Shown in pieces: positions 33,709-44,019 of a stretch of DNA of 64,000 bases; position 1 is the first letter of the stretch; every line of letters starts with the position of its first letter. The DNA comes from Polaromonas sp. AET17H-212. Lineage in GTDB: Bacteria > Pseudomonadota > Gammaproteobacteria > Burkholderiales > Burkholderiaceae_C. Made by a program: the position numbers and the translations under genes. The notes below the pieces were generated by a model. That model searched no databases, was not told the origin of the DNA, and saw only the letters and a program-made list of their open reading frames with translations. The DNA lies in NCBI RefSeq assembly GCF_002379085.1, contig NZ_NBZW01000015.1:1-64000 (forward strand). The letters are read 5' to 3'.

Positions 33709-33957
33709 ATGACCGACACCCTTGAACGCCCCCTTCTCCCCGACCACCTGTCCATCGACCCGCGCAGCCCGCACCATGTCGCCGCCGTGTTCGAGCACGA
33801 CATCGGCATCCGCCTGAACGACAAGGAGCGCACCGATGTCGAGGAATACTGCATCAGCGAACGCTGGGTCAAGGTGCCCGCCGGCAAGGCGCTGGACCGC
33901 AAGGGCCATCCGCTGATGATCAAGCTCAAGGGCAAGGTCGAGGCGTTTTACAAATAA
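33709..33957 (+). CDS. DUF3297 family protein
   Basis: An 82-residue cytosolic protein matching what I recall of DUF3297: LPDHLSIDPRSPHH, IGIRLNDKERTDVEEYCISE and a C-terminal HPLMIKLKGKVEAFYK. Function unknown. The last 46 bases of this gene are found again almost exactly at 38468-38513, 4.5 kb downstream, after another gene. Confidence 0.8.
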   Translation: MTDTLERPLLPDHLSIDPRSPHHVAAVFEHDIGIRLNDKERTDVEEYCISERWVKVPAGKALDRKGHPLMIKLKGKVEAFYK

Positions 33958-34033
33958 GCGCTTTCCGTTCGCGCAGCAGGCGGCCGCCATCGGGCGAATG
34001 GTAAATGCCAGCCCCCGAAGCCAACTATAAAAA

Positions 34034-34085
34034 GTGCCTGTAGCCCAGGTAGGTCAAGCGCAGGCCGCTACTAATTCGATAGCAA
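34034..34085 (+). repeat. Interspersed repeat family A, diverged copy 3
   Basis: GTGCCTGTAGCCCAGGTAGG ... GCGCAGGCCGCTACTAATTC then GATAGCA. It is more diverged than the other copies and lies in the gap before the PAS-LuxR gene. Confidence 0.6.
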
Positions 34086-34193
34086 CTGAAGGCATCCCGG
34101 GGTCCATGAGCGAAGCGGCTCCCTTTGAGGCAGGGCCTCACTACACGTATTCGCTGATGGCCGGAGCTGGACCTTCCTCCACAATCGGTTCGC

Positions 34194-34766
34194 ATGAGCA
34201 GCCCCGACAATCACCTGGAAACATTGCACACCCTGCAGCTGGCCTTCAACCTGGCACCGGTCGGCATGTGTGTTTCGCGCCAGCGGGTCGTGGAGCTCTG
34301 CAACGAGACCTTCGCGCGCCAGTTCGGCTACGAGATCGAGGAGTTGCTGGGCAAGCCGCTGGCGCTGCTGTACCCGTCGATGGACGAATTCACGCATGTC
34401 GGCAACCTCGGCCTGCCCGTCATGCGGGAAAAAGGCATCTACAACGACGAGCGCATCATGCGGCGCCGCGACGGCGCGCTGTTCTGGTGCCATGTGGCCG
34501 GGCGTGCGCTGGACCGCTCGGACCCCTTCGCCTGCGCCGTGTGGATGTTTGAGGACATTTCGGAGCGCCGCCCGGTCACCACCAGCCTGACCCTGCGCGA
34601 GCGCGAGATCGCCCAGCACCTGGTGACCGGCTCGACCAGCAAGCAGATCGCACGGGTGCTGGGCATCAGCCCGCGCACGGTCGAGGCCCACCGCGGCCGG
34701 CTGATGAAGAAATACGAGGCGGCCTCCCACGGGGAACTGGTGGCGCGCCTGGTCGGTGGCGCCTGA
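34194..34766 (+). CDS. PAS domain LuxR-family transcription regulator
   Basis: A 190-residue protein with an N-terminal PAS domain (about residues 8-125; FNLAPVGMCV, FARQFGYEIEELLGKPL, DGALFWCHVAGRAL) and a C-terminal LuxR/GerE helix-turn-helix (about 130-190; LTLREREIAQHLVTGSTSKQ, then ARVLGISPRTVEAHR). It is not paired with a histidine kinase, so it probably senses a small molecule or redox state directly. It converges with the branched-chain-type binding protein gene nine bases away. Confidence 0.85.
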   Translation: MSSPDNHLETLHTLQLAFNLAPVGMCVSRQRVVELCNETFARQFGYEIEELLGKPLALLYPSMDEFTHVGNLGLPVMREKGIYNDERIMRRRDGALFWCHVAGRALDRSDPFACAVWMFEDISERRPVTTSLTLREREIAQHLVTGSTSKQIARVLGISPRTVEAHRGRLMKKYEAASHGELVARLVGGA

Positions 34767-34775
34767 GGGGCTGGC

Positions 34776-35834
34776 TTATTTCAGCAGCTTGCCGCTGCTG
34801 CCGATCACGGTGACCTCCACATAACGCGAGCCCACCCGGTTCTCCGCGGAGTAGCCCACCGAGGTGCCGCCGAGGTCGAAGTGCCCCATGCTCTCGAGCG
34901 CCTTCATCACTTTCGCGCGGGTCGATTTGGGACCGGCGCGCCGCAGTCCTTCCACCAGCACCTTGGCACCGAGGAACTGCTCGAAGCTGGTGTAGTTGAC
35001 CAGCTCATTTGGCGCATACTTTTTGAGCAAGGCCTGGTATTCGCGAACCACCGGCAGGCTGGGCATGAAGGGGTAAGGCACCATCTGGCTGACCCCGAGG
35101 CCATGGGCGTTCTTCAGTCCGGCCAGCTTGACAATTTCGGCCGGGTCCACCACCGAGATGTTGTAGAGCTGGGCACCGCCGCCGGCTTCCCGGTAACGCT
35201 TGATGAAGGCCGATGTGGACTTGTTCACCGAAATCATGATCACCGCCTGGGCATCCGAGGCCTTCACCTGCCGGACGGCCTCGTCGACCTTGTCGGTGTT
35301 GCGTTCATAAGGTGCGGCAACCGACAGCGTGAGCTTGCGTTTGGCCAGCGCCTTTTGCACGCCCTCGAGCCCGGCCTTGCCAAACCCGTCGTCCTGGTAC
35401 ATCACGGCAATCCGCGTCATGCCCAGGGTCGTGACCTGCTGCACCATGTGTTCGGTCTCGTCGGCATAGCCGGCACGCACATGGAAGATCCAGGGGTTGA
35501 ACGGGCTGCGTAGCGGCTCGCCGCCGGTGTACGGCGCCACCACCGCGGGGTTGGCCAGCGCCTCCCGGGTCAGTCGCACGGTTTCTTCCACCTTGTAGCC
35601 GTCGTCGCTGACCAGCACCCGGATTTTCTGGCCATGCACGCCGCCGGTGTCGTTGATATGGCTGAAGTAGATCTGGCCGCCGAGCACCATCTGCTTGCCG
35701 GTGCTGGCCAGCACGCCGGTCAGCGGCGCCAGCTGGCTGATGACGATGTCGGCCGCCATGGCCGTGGTTTGCAGCAACGCCAGCGCCAGCGCGCAGGCCG
35801 TTCGGCCAAGGACCGTTGTCGGTGTCTCGTTCAT
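34776..35834 (-). CDS. Branched-chain amino acid-type ABC substrate-binding protein
   Basis: A 352-residue periplasmic protein of the LivK/type I periplasmic binding fold (Peripla_BP_6): signal peptide (about residues 1-28, ending AMA), DIVISQLAPLTGVLASTG, GGVHGQKIRVLVSDDGY and IAVMYQDDGFGKAGLEG. The start MNETPTTVLG at 35834 has AAGGAG upstream. No permease or ATPase genes are adjacent, so it is an orphan whose ligand is unknown; the neighbouring acyl-CoA ligase suggests an organic or aromatic acid. Confidence 0.88.
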   Translation of the reverse strand: MNETPTTVLGRTACALALALLQTTAMAADIVISQLAPLTGVLASTGKQMVLGGQIYFSHINDTGGVHGQKIRVLVSDDGYKVEETVRLTREALANPAVVAPYTGGEPLRSPFNPWIFHVRAGYADETEHMVQQVTTLGMTRIAVMYQDDGFGKAGLEGVQKALAKRKLTLSVAAPYERNTDKVDEAVRQVKASDAQAVIMISVNKSTSAFIKRYREAGGGAQLYNISVVDPAEIVKLAGLKNAHGLGVSQMVPYPFMPSLPVVREYQALLKKYAPNELVNYTSFEQFLGAKVLVEGLRRAGPKSTRAKVMKALESMGHFDLGGTSVGYSAENRVGSRYVEVTVIGSSGKLLK

Positions 35835-36112
35835 GCTTGTCTCCTTCGGTTTTTTATTCACTCTCAGGCAGGCAAGCGTAGGCGCCGCGGCACCCGGTGC
35901 GCCAGTCGTAGTGTTACTCCATGGGGCATACCATGAGGTGTTTCTACGCTATGGCCGCCGCCCGCCGCACCGCCTATCCTTGCGGCTTTGCCCAGCATTC
36001 CGGAGAAACTTTTGCCCCACCTTCCCTTCAATGGCTGGCGCCACCTGCCACCCGGCAGGCCCGATACACGTGGCACTGAAACCCCGGCCGCCTCCGTGCT
36101 GGAGGCAGCGCC

Positions 36113-37624
36113 ATGAACCTCGCCCTCACCCTGCGGCGCATCGCCCTGGCCGATCCGCAGCGCCCCGCCCTGTTCGAAGGCAGCCGTCAGGTGCGCGACT
36201 ACGGCGGCCTGGCCGACCGGGCGGCCCGCCTGGCCTCGGCCTTCGCCGCCGCCGGCCTGGCACCGGGCGAACGTATTGCGCTGTTCATGCACAACCACCC
36301 GGCTTACCTGGAGGTGCTCTATGGTGCCTGGTGGGCCGGCCTGGTGGTGGTGCCGATGAATGCCAAGCTGCACCTGCGCGAGGCGCAGTGGATCCTGGAC
36401 CACGCCCAGGCAAGCTGGGCCTTCATCACGCCCGACGTGGGCGCCGGGCTGCAGGCGCCCGGCCGCACCATCGACGTCACCGCTGCCGCCTACGGAGAAC
36501 TCTTCGCCGCGCCGCCCTCGCCCGTGACCGGACGCGCTGCCACCGACCTGGCCTGGCTGTTCTACACCAGCGGCACCACCGGCAAGCCCAAGGGCGTGAT
36601 GCTGACCCACCGCAACCTGCTGACCATGGGCATGGCCTATTTTGTCGACGTGGACCCGATCGAGCCACGGGACGCGATTGTGTATGCAGCGCCGATGTCG
36701 CACGGCGCCGGGATCTACGCCATCCCCCACGTCATCGCGGGCGCGCGCCATGTGGTGCCGGCCTCGGGTGGCTTCGATCCAGCCGAAATTTTCGGACTGG
36801 CTGGCTCGGTCGGCCGCCTGACCCTGTTCGCGGCACCCACCATCGTCAAGCGGCTGGTGGACCATGCCAGCGCCACCGGGGCCGACAGCAGCGGCTTCAA
36901 GACCATCGTCTACGGCGGCGCGCCCATGTACGCGGCCGACATCGAACGCGCCATCCAGGTCATGGGCCCACGCTTTGTCCAGATCTATGGCCAGGGTGAA
37001 AGCCCGATGGTGATCACCGCACTCTCGCGCGCCCAGCTGGCAGACATCCGCCATCCCCGGCACGCGCAGCGCCTGGCCTCGGTCGGCATGGCGCAGACGC
37101 CGGTCGAGGTCCGCGTGGCCGATCCGTCCGGCCGGACCCTGCCGCTGGGTGAGGTCGGCGAAGTGCTGGTACGCGGAGACACCGTCATGAGCGGCTACTG
37201 GCGTGACGCGGACGCCACCGCCGCGGCCCTGCAGGACGGCTGGCTCTTTACCGGCGACATGGGGGCCATGGATGGCGACGGTTTTCTGACACTCAAGGAC
37301 CGCAGCAAGGATGTGCTCATCAGCGGCGGCTCCAACATCTATCCGCGCGAAGTCGAAGAGGTGCTGCTGCTGGCGCCCGGCGTGGCCGAGGTGGCAGTGA
37401 TCGGCGCCCCTGATCCGGAATGGGGCGAGGTCGTGGTGGCCTTTGTGGTGCCCCAGCCCGGCGCCAAGCTGGACACGGAAACGCTGGACGCCGTGTGCCT
37501 GGCGCACATCGCCCGCTTCAAGCGGCCCAAACGTTACGAAATCGTCAACAGCCTGCCCAAAAACAACTACGGCAAGGTCCTGAAAACCGCGCTGCGCGAG
37601 CAGCTGAAGGAGAAAACGGCATGA
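36113..37624 (+). CDS. AMP-dependent acyl-CoA ligase
   Basis: A 503-residue ANL-superfamily ligase that activates a carboxylic acid to its CoA thioester through an acyl-adenylate. Seen: the P-loop FYTSGTTGKPKGVMLTH, QIYGQGESPMV, the hinge region DGWLFTGDMGAMD and DRSKDVLISGGSNIYPREVE, and the C-terminal catalytic lysine region NNYGKVLKTALR. GGAGG precedes the ATG. Its stop overlaps the start of the dehydrogenase gene (ATGA), so the two are co-translated. The substrate could be a fatty, hydroxy or aromatic acid. Confidence 0.9.
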   Translation: MNLALTLRRIALADPQRPALFEGSRQVRDYGGLADRAARLASAFAAAGLAPGERIALFMHNHPAYLEVLYGAWWAGLVVVPMNAKLHLREAQWILDHAQASWAFITPDVGAGLQAPGRTIDVTAAAYGELFAAPPSPVTGRAATDLAWLFYTSGTTGKPKGVMLTHRNLLTMGMAYFVDVDPIEPRDAIVYAAPMSHGAGIYAIPHVIAGARHVVPASGGFDPAEIFGLAGSVGRLTLFAAPTIVKRLVDHASATGADSSGFKTIVYGGAPMYAADIERAIQVMGPRFVQIYGQGESPMVITALSRAQLADIRHPRHAQRLASVGMAQTPVEVRVADPSGRTLPLGEVGEVLVRGDTVMSGYWRDADATAAALQDGWLFTGDMGAMDGDGFLTLKDRSKDVLISGGSNIYPREVEEVLLLAPGVAEVAVIGAPDPEWGEVVVAFVVPQPGAKLDTETLDAVCLAHIARFKRPKRYEIVNSLPKNNYGKVLKTALREQLKEKTA

Positions 37625-38430
37625 GTGAGAAAACCCTGACGGGCCGCCGCGCCCTGGTGACCGGCTCCCTGCAGGGCATCGGCCTGGCCATCGCCCGCGA
37701 GTTGGGCCGCCAGGGCTGCACACTGGTGCTGCATGGCCTGGCCAGCGACACGCTGGCGCGGGATGCCTGCGCCGCCGTGCTCGAAGCAGGCGCACCCGCG
37801 GTCGAAGTGCTCACGCACAATTTGCGCGACGCCAGCCAGGTGCAGCTGCTGATGGAGGCCACGCTGGCCACGAGTCCGCTCGACATCCTGGTCAACAACG
37901 CCGGCATCCAGCACACCGCGCCCCTGGCCGACATGCCGCGCGCCACCTGGGACGACATCATCGCCATCAACCTGTCGGCCGCGTTCGACACCATGCGCCT
38001 GGCGCTGCCGCAAATGGCCCGCCGTGGTTACGGCCGGGTGATCAACATCGCCTCGGTACACGGCCTGGTGGCATCCGTCCACAAGGCGCCCTATGTGGCG
38101 GCCAAGTTCGGCATGGTCGGCCTGAGCCGCGTGGCGGCGCTCGAATACGCCAACGCCGGCAGCCGCGAAAGCGGCGGTGTCACCGTCAACTGCATCTGTC
38201 CCGGCTGGACCGAGACCGCCATCATCCAGCCGCAAATCGATGCGCGGGCCCAGCAGCTGGGCACCGGCCGCGAAGCAGCCATCCGTGACTTGCTGAAGGA
38301 AAAGCAACCCAGCCAGCGTACCTCGCTGCCCGACGAGATTGCCCGGGTGGTCACGTGGCTGTGCGAACCCGCCGCGCACAACCTGACCGGCGTGTCATTG
38401 CCGATTGATGGCGGCTGGACGGCGCAATAG
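37621..38430 (+). CDS. 3-Hydroxybutyrate dehydrogenase (SDR family)
   Basis: A 269-residue short-chain dehydrogenase: cofactor loop VTGSLQGIGLAIA, NNAGIQH, catalytic serine in INIASVHGLVAS and the Tyr-Lys pair in YVAAKFG. The NNAGIQH, VHKAPYVAAKFG and CICPGWTET patterns are typical of D-3-hydroxybutyrate dehydrogenase, which oxidises the monomer released from PHB to acetoacetate. The ATG lies inside the ligase stop (37621-37624). In this context it may supply acetoacetate for activation by the ligase. Confidence 0.87.
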   Translation: MSEKTLTGRRALVTGSLQGIGLAIARELGRQGCTLVLHGLASDTLARDACAAVLEAGAPAVEVLTHNLRDASQVQLLMEATLATSPLDILVNNAGIQHTAPLADMPRATWDDIIAINLSAAFDTMRLALPQMARRGYGRVINIASVHGLVASVHKAPYVAAKFGMVGLSRVAALEYANAGSRESGGVTVNCICPGWTETAIIQPQIDARAQQLGTGREAAIRDLLKEKQPSQRTSLPDEIARVVTWLCEPAAHNLTGVSLPIDGGWTAQ

Positions 38431-38467
38431 CGGCGCCGTCAAGACACACAGGTCCGGACGGGCCCGC

Positions 38468-38513
38468 CGCTGATGATCAAGCTCAAGCTCAAGGTCGAGG
38501 CGTTTTACAAATA
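38468..38513 (+). pseudogene. Duplicated 3' end of the DUF3297 gene
   Basis: Forty-six bases that are almost identical to the end of the DUF3297 gene at 33911-33956, with a single-codon difference (CTC for GGC), including the last codons IKLKLKVEAFYK and a stop. No start or body of the gene is present, so this is a fragment. Confidence 0.85.
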
Positions 38514-38561
38514 GGCGGCTGCACGCCGACCTCAGCGGGCGTCAGCGAAGTTTGCAAAAAA

Positions 38562-38611
38562 AGGCATCCAACCCATAAGCAGCGGTCACGGGCAGCTATC
38601 AAAAGAAGAGC
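38562..38611 (+). repeat. Interspersed repeat family A, diverged copy 4
   Basis: AGGCATCCAACCCATAAGC ... GGGCAGCTATCAAAAGAAGA. It follows the DUF3297 fragment directly, between two convergent genes. Confidence 0.6.
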
Positions 38612-38629
38612 GCCCTGGCCAGCAAGCGG

Positions 38630-39352
38630 TCAATTGTCGGCGACGGTCGCGCCCGCAATCGCATGGCGCGCGAGCGAAGCGGCGACAAAGCCGCCGCGTT
38701 TCATGCGGGCGACAAAATCATCCAGAAAGGCCGCCGCTGCAGCGCTGCGCGCCTTCGGCATGGCCATCGCCTGGTTGATCACCATGAAGCGCTCGCCCAG
38801 CAGGCGCAAGCCGCCGACACGATGGGCGTCCGCTTCCAGCCCCTGCTTCACGCCGGACGCCACGTCCAGGCCGTCCTTGAGCATGGCATCGACCACGGCT
38901 TCCGAGGTCGGCACCGGCACCAGTGTCGCGTGCTGGATGTGCCGCTGCAGGTACAGGCCGTAAGCACTGCCGGCACCCATCACGATGCGCGTGCCGGCGC
39001 GGTCCACGTCGGCGTTGGTCTGGATGGTTGATCCCTCGCGCACGAGGTAGTAACCCTCGATCTGCACATAGGCCGGCGTGAAATGCGTGGTCTGGGCGCG
39101 CAGCGGATCAATCGCCATGAAGCCGATGTCGGCCTCGCCGCTGGCCAGCGCAGCGACCGACTGGGCGGCGGTGTCGAACTGGAGAAAATCCACCGCCACG
39201 CCCAGCTCACGCGCAAATTCACGCGACAGGTCGATGGTGACGCCCGCTGGCTTTTCCGGGGCGATGTGGCTGTGCGCGAGCACCGGGTTGCCCATGTTCA
39301 GCGAAGCGCGCAGCCTGCCCGCAGGCGCGAACTCCTTGGCCAGATCAGTCAT
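38630..39352 (-). CDS. Family 3 substrate-binding-domain protein without signal peptide
   Basis: A 240-residue protein with the fold pattern of family 3 solute-binding proteins: LRASLNMGNPVLAHS, IDLSREFARELGVAVDFLQF, VAALASGEADIGFMAIDPLR and AGTRIVMGAGSAYGLYL. No signal peptide or lipobox is seen at the start chosen (MTDLAKEFAP, 39352, with GGGAGGG upstream), so it may be a cytosolic sensor or enzyme-like relative instead of a transporter part. Its start overlaps the end of the 65-residue ORF by eight bases, and the histone-deacetylase-like gene lies just upstream, so the three form an operon. Confidence 0.8.
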   Translation of the reverse strand: MTDLAKEFAPAGRLRASLNMGNPVLAHSHIAPEKPAGVTIDLSREFARELGVAVDFLQFDTAAQSVAALASGEADIGFMAIDPLRAQTTHFTPAYVQIEGYYLVREGSTIQTNADVDRAGTRIVMGAGSAYGLYLQRHIQHATLVPVPTSEAVVDAMLKDGLDVASGVKQGLEADAHRVGGLRLLGERFMVINQAMAMPKARSAAAAAFLDDFVARMKRGGFVAASLARHAIAGATVADN

Positions 39353-39542
39353 CCAGGAACCCTCCCTTGTAGAAGCTCCACGCGGTGCCGTCGTGCAAAT
39401 AAAAATAGCCGTCGGCGCAGTCATCCTTGCCGGGAAAGAACTCCCGATACGCCTTGGGAACAAGGCGCTCAAGCTGCGCGTCGGAGAGTTCGTCGAACTC
39501 CTCGGAAGTGATGGGCTGGCCGACCCGGAGTTTGCGTTCCAT
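39345..39542 (-). CDS. Small acidic protein of unknown function (65 aa)
   Basis: A 65-residue protein that I do not recognise. It is acidic, with PITSEEFDELSDAQLERLVP, then EFFPGKDDCADGYFYLHDGT and an aromatic end WSFYKGGFLDD. It is tightly packed: eight bases after the deacetylase-like gene and overlapping the binding-domain gene by eight bases, which argues that it is real and co-translated. Confidence 0.65.
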   Translation of the reverse strand: MERKLRVGQPITSEEFDELSDAQLERLVPKAYREFFPGKDDCADGYFYLHDGTAWSFYKGGFLDD

Positions 39543-39550
39543 GGGCGCCC

Positions 39551-40483
39551 TCAGTCGCCCATCAGCGCGCGCACGTGCGCCGCCGTGCCGCTGGCCAGGC
39601 CTTCCAGGCTGTAGCCGCCCTCGAGAACGGACACCACACGGCCATCGGCGGTTTCATCGGCCACCTTCATCAGCTCGCGGGTGATCCAGTGGTAGTCGTC
39701 GTCGGTGAACTTGAGTCCGCCCAGCGGGTCCAGGTGATGGGCATCGAAGCCCGCGGAGATGATCAGCAGTTCAGGCGCGAACTTGCGCAGGGCCGGCAAC
39801 AACTGGTCTGTCATGGCGGCGCGGAAGACGGCTGAACCCGTGCCCCGCGGAAAGGGCAGATTCACGATGTTCCCGGCCACGCCGGTTTCATGGCGCGCGC
39901 CGGTGCCGGGGTAAAACTGCGCCTGGTGGCACGAACCATAGAACAGGTCGGGGTCATCGTAAAACGAGTTCTGCGTGCCGTTGCCGTGATGCACATCGAA
40001 GTCCACCACAGCAACACGCTGGAGGCCATGCTGCTCGCGCGCATGCAGCGCGGCGATGGCCGCCTGGTTGAACACGCAAAAACCCATGGCCTGGTCCGCC
40101 TCCGCGTGGTGACCGCAAGGGCGTGTGGCGCAAAAGACATTGGTCGCCTCCCCGGACACCACATCGTCCACACCGGCACAGGCCGCGCCCACGCAACGCA
40201 TCACCGCCTCCAGCGAGCCCGGCGACAGGATGGTGTCACCGGCATCGAGGGCGCGGTAGCCCTCGGTCGGCGACACGGACTGCACCTGCTCCACATAGTC
40301 GGGCGTGTGCACATGCAGCACCTGGTCGAAGGACCCCAGCGGCGCATCGCGCCAGACCGCGCCCGCAAACTCCGGTTTCTTCAGCGCCTGCAACACGGCC
40401 TCAAGACGCTCGGGCGACTCAGGGTGGTGCGGTCCGGGCTTGTGGTTGAAGCAGGCTTGGTGGGTATAGATCAGGGTGGTCAT
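39551..40483 (-). CDS. Histone deacetylase family protein
   Basis: A 310-residue zinc amidohydrolase of the histone deacetylase/acetylpolyamine amidohydrolase superfamily. Seen: HHPESPERL near the N-terminus, the paired histidines in RPCGHHAE, zinc ligands in VVDFDVHHGNGTQ, and SAGFDAHHLDPLGG with the second zinc aspartate. Bacterial members act on acetylated polyamines or proteins; the substrate is not certain. The start MTTLIYTHQA is at 40483. It is the first gene of a three-gene leftward operon. Confidence 0.9.
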   Translation of the reverse strand: MTTLIYTHQACFNHKPGPHHPESPERLEAVLQALKKPEFAGAVWRDAPLGSFDQVLHVHTPDYVEQVQSVSPTEGYRALDAGDTILSPGSLEAVMRCVGAACAGVDDVVSGEATNVFCATRPCGHHAEADQAMGFCVFNQAAIAALHAREQHGLQRVAVVDFDVHHGNGTQNSFYDDPDLFYGSCHQAQFYPGTGARHETGVAGNIVNLPFPRGTGSAVFRAAMTDQLLPALRKFAPELLIISAGFDAHHLDPLGGLKFTDDDYHWITRELMKVADETADGRVVSVLEGGYSLEGLASGTAAHVRALMGD

Positions 40484-40516
40484 GGTGATCGCAGTATTTG
40501 GATACCCATGATAGCG

Positions 40517-40549
40517 AACCCGCCTCCCCCTCAAAGGAGGCAGGTTTTC
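40517..40549 (+). terminator. Intrinsic-terminator-like hairpin between clpB and the deacetylase gene
   Basis: AACCCGCCTCC pairs with GGAGGCAGGTT across a short loop (one mismatch) and is followed by TTTTCTT on the + strand. Flanking genes both run leftward, so it probably separates clpB from the downstream operon even though the T-run is on the + strand. Confidence 0.5.
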
Positions 40550-40570
40550 TTCAGCTCGTCAGCCCACCGT

Positions 40571-43171
<2,601 letters not shown>

Positions 43172-43200
43172 GGCGTCCCTTGGTGAATGTGATTGCTGAA

Positions 43201-43231
43201 GACTTGGGGCTGAACCCGGGGCTTTTCAATA
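43201..43231 (-). promoter_or_regulatory. Possible sigma-32 heat-shock promoter for clpB
   Basis: On the clpB strand TATTGAAAA (43231-43223) is followed after about 14 bases by CCCCAAGTC (43209-43201), close to the heat-shock pattern CTTGAAA-N(13-14)-CCCCAT. It lies about 30 bases before the start codon. Confidence 0.5.
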
Positions 43232-43357
43232 GTCCCTGCTCACAACCGGGTTGATGGCTCCCTTGGAAGCGCTTCCCTTTATGCACAGCTTGGCCCGCAG
43301 GCGGCTTGACGGAGATCAAGCACACCGGGGGAACAGGCGGCGGATTAAAATCAGTCC

Positions 43358-43975
43358 ATGAACATCCACCAGGTTTCGGTCAGCTACGTCCAGGAGCAGG
43401 ACCGCCTGATGATCCGCATCAACGGCCGCGACGGCGGCGAGTTGCGTGCCTGGCTCACCCGGCGCCTGGCGCTGGCGCTGCTGCCTGTGCTCGACAAAAC
43501 CGCGGCCGACCAGACCCGCAAGGCGGCCACCCCCCACGAGGCGGCCACCAGCCTGGACGAGCAACGCGGCCAGCTGCTGACAACCTTCCAGAAAGAAGCG
43601 ACGCTGCGCAGCGGGGATTTTGAAACCCCTTACCGCGACCAGCCCGGCCCGCCCGCCGACGTGGCGGTGGGCCCCGACCCCTTGCTGCTGACCGAGGTGA
43701 AGGTCACCCTGATGGGCAACGGCCAGTTGCGCCTGCAGCTGTTTGAAAAGCTGCCCGGGCAAGCCACGGTGCGCGATTTCGAGGTGATGATGGATCCGCA
43801 GTTGAGCAACGGCCTGCTGCACCTGCTGCACCAGAGCGTGAAGCTTTCGCAGTGGCTCACGGTGCCGGCAGCCGCGGCGGCCGCGCCGCATGATGCCCTG
43901 GTGCAGGACGCCGCGCCCGACACCGAGCCTGCCGATCTGCCCGTTGACCTGCCACGGCCCCGGTACCTGAACTGA
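43358..43975 (+). CDS. Conserved-looking hypothetical protein
   Basis: A 205-residue protein that I do not recognise. It has no signal peptide or membrane helix; the N-terminal part (IHQVSVSYVQEQDRLMIRIN, then LRAWLTRRLALALL) and a second conserved-looking block (LTEVKVTLMGNGQLRLQLFE ... VMMDPQLSNGLLHLLHQSVK) suggest a folded cytosolic protein, followed by an Ala/Pro/Asp-rich tail. It is divergent from clpB and convergent with the flavin monooxygenase gene. Confidence 0.7.
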   Translation: MNIHQVSVSYVQEQDRLMIRINGRDGGELRAWLTRRLALALLPVLDKTAADQTRKAATPHEAATSLDEQRGQLLTTFQKEATLRSGDFETPYRDQPGPPADVAVGPDPLLLTEVKVTLMGNGQLRLQLFEKLPGQATVRDFEVMMDPQLSNGLLHLLHQSVKLSQWLTVPAAAAAAPHDALVQDAAPDTEPADLPVDLPRPRYLN

Positions 43976-44019
43976 GGTCTTGCGGGTTCCGCATGGCGCC
44001 CGCGCCGGCCCTTGCCCCC

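Noticed and set aside
35917-35936. CATGG ... CCATG inverted repeat upstream of the acyl-CoA ligase gene as an operator
   Set aside because: Arms are only five bases and not near a recognisable promoter; likely chance.
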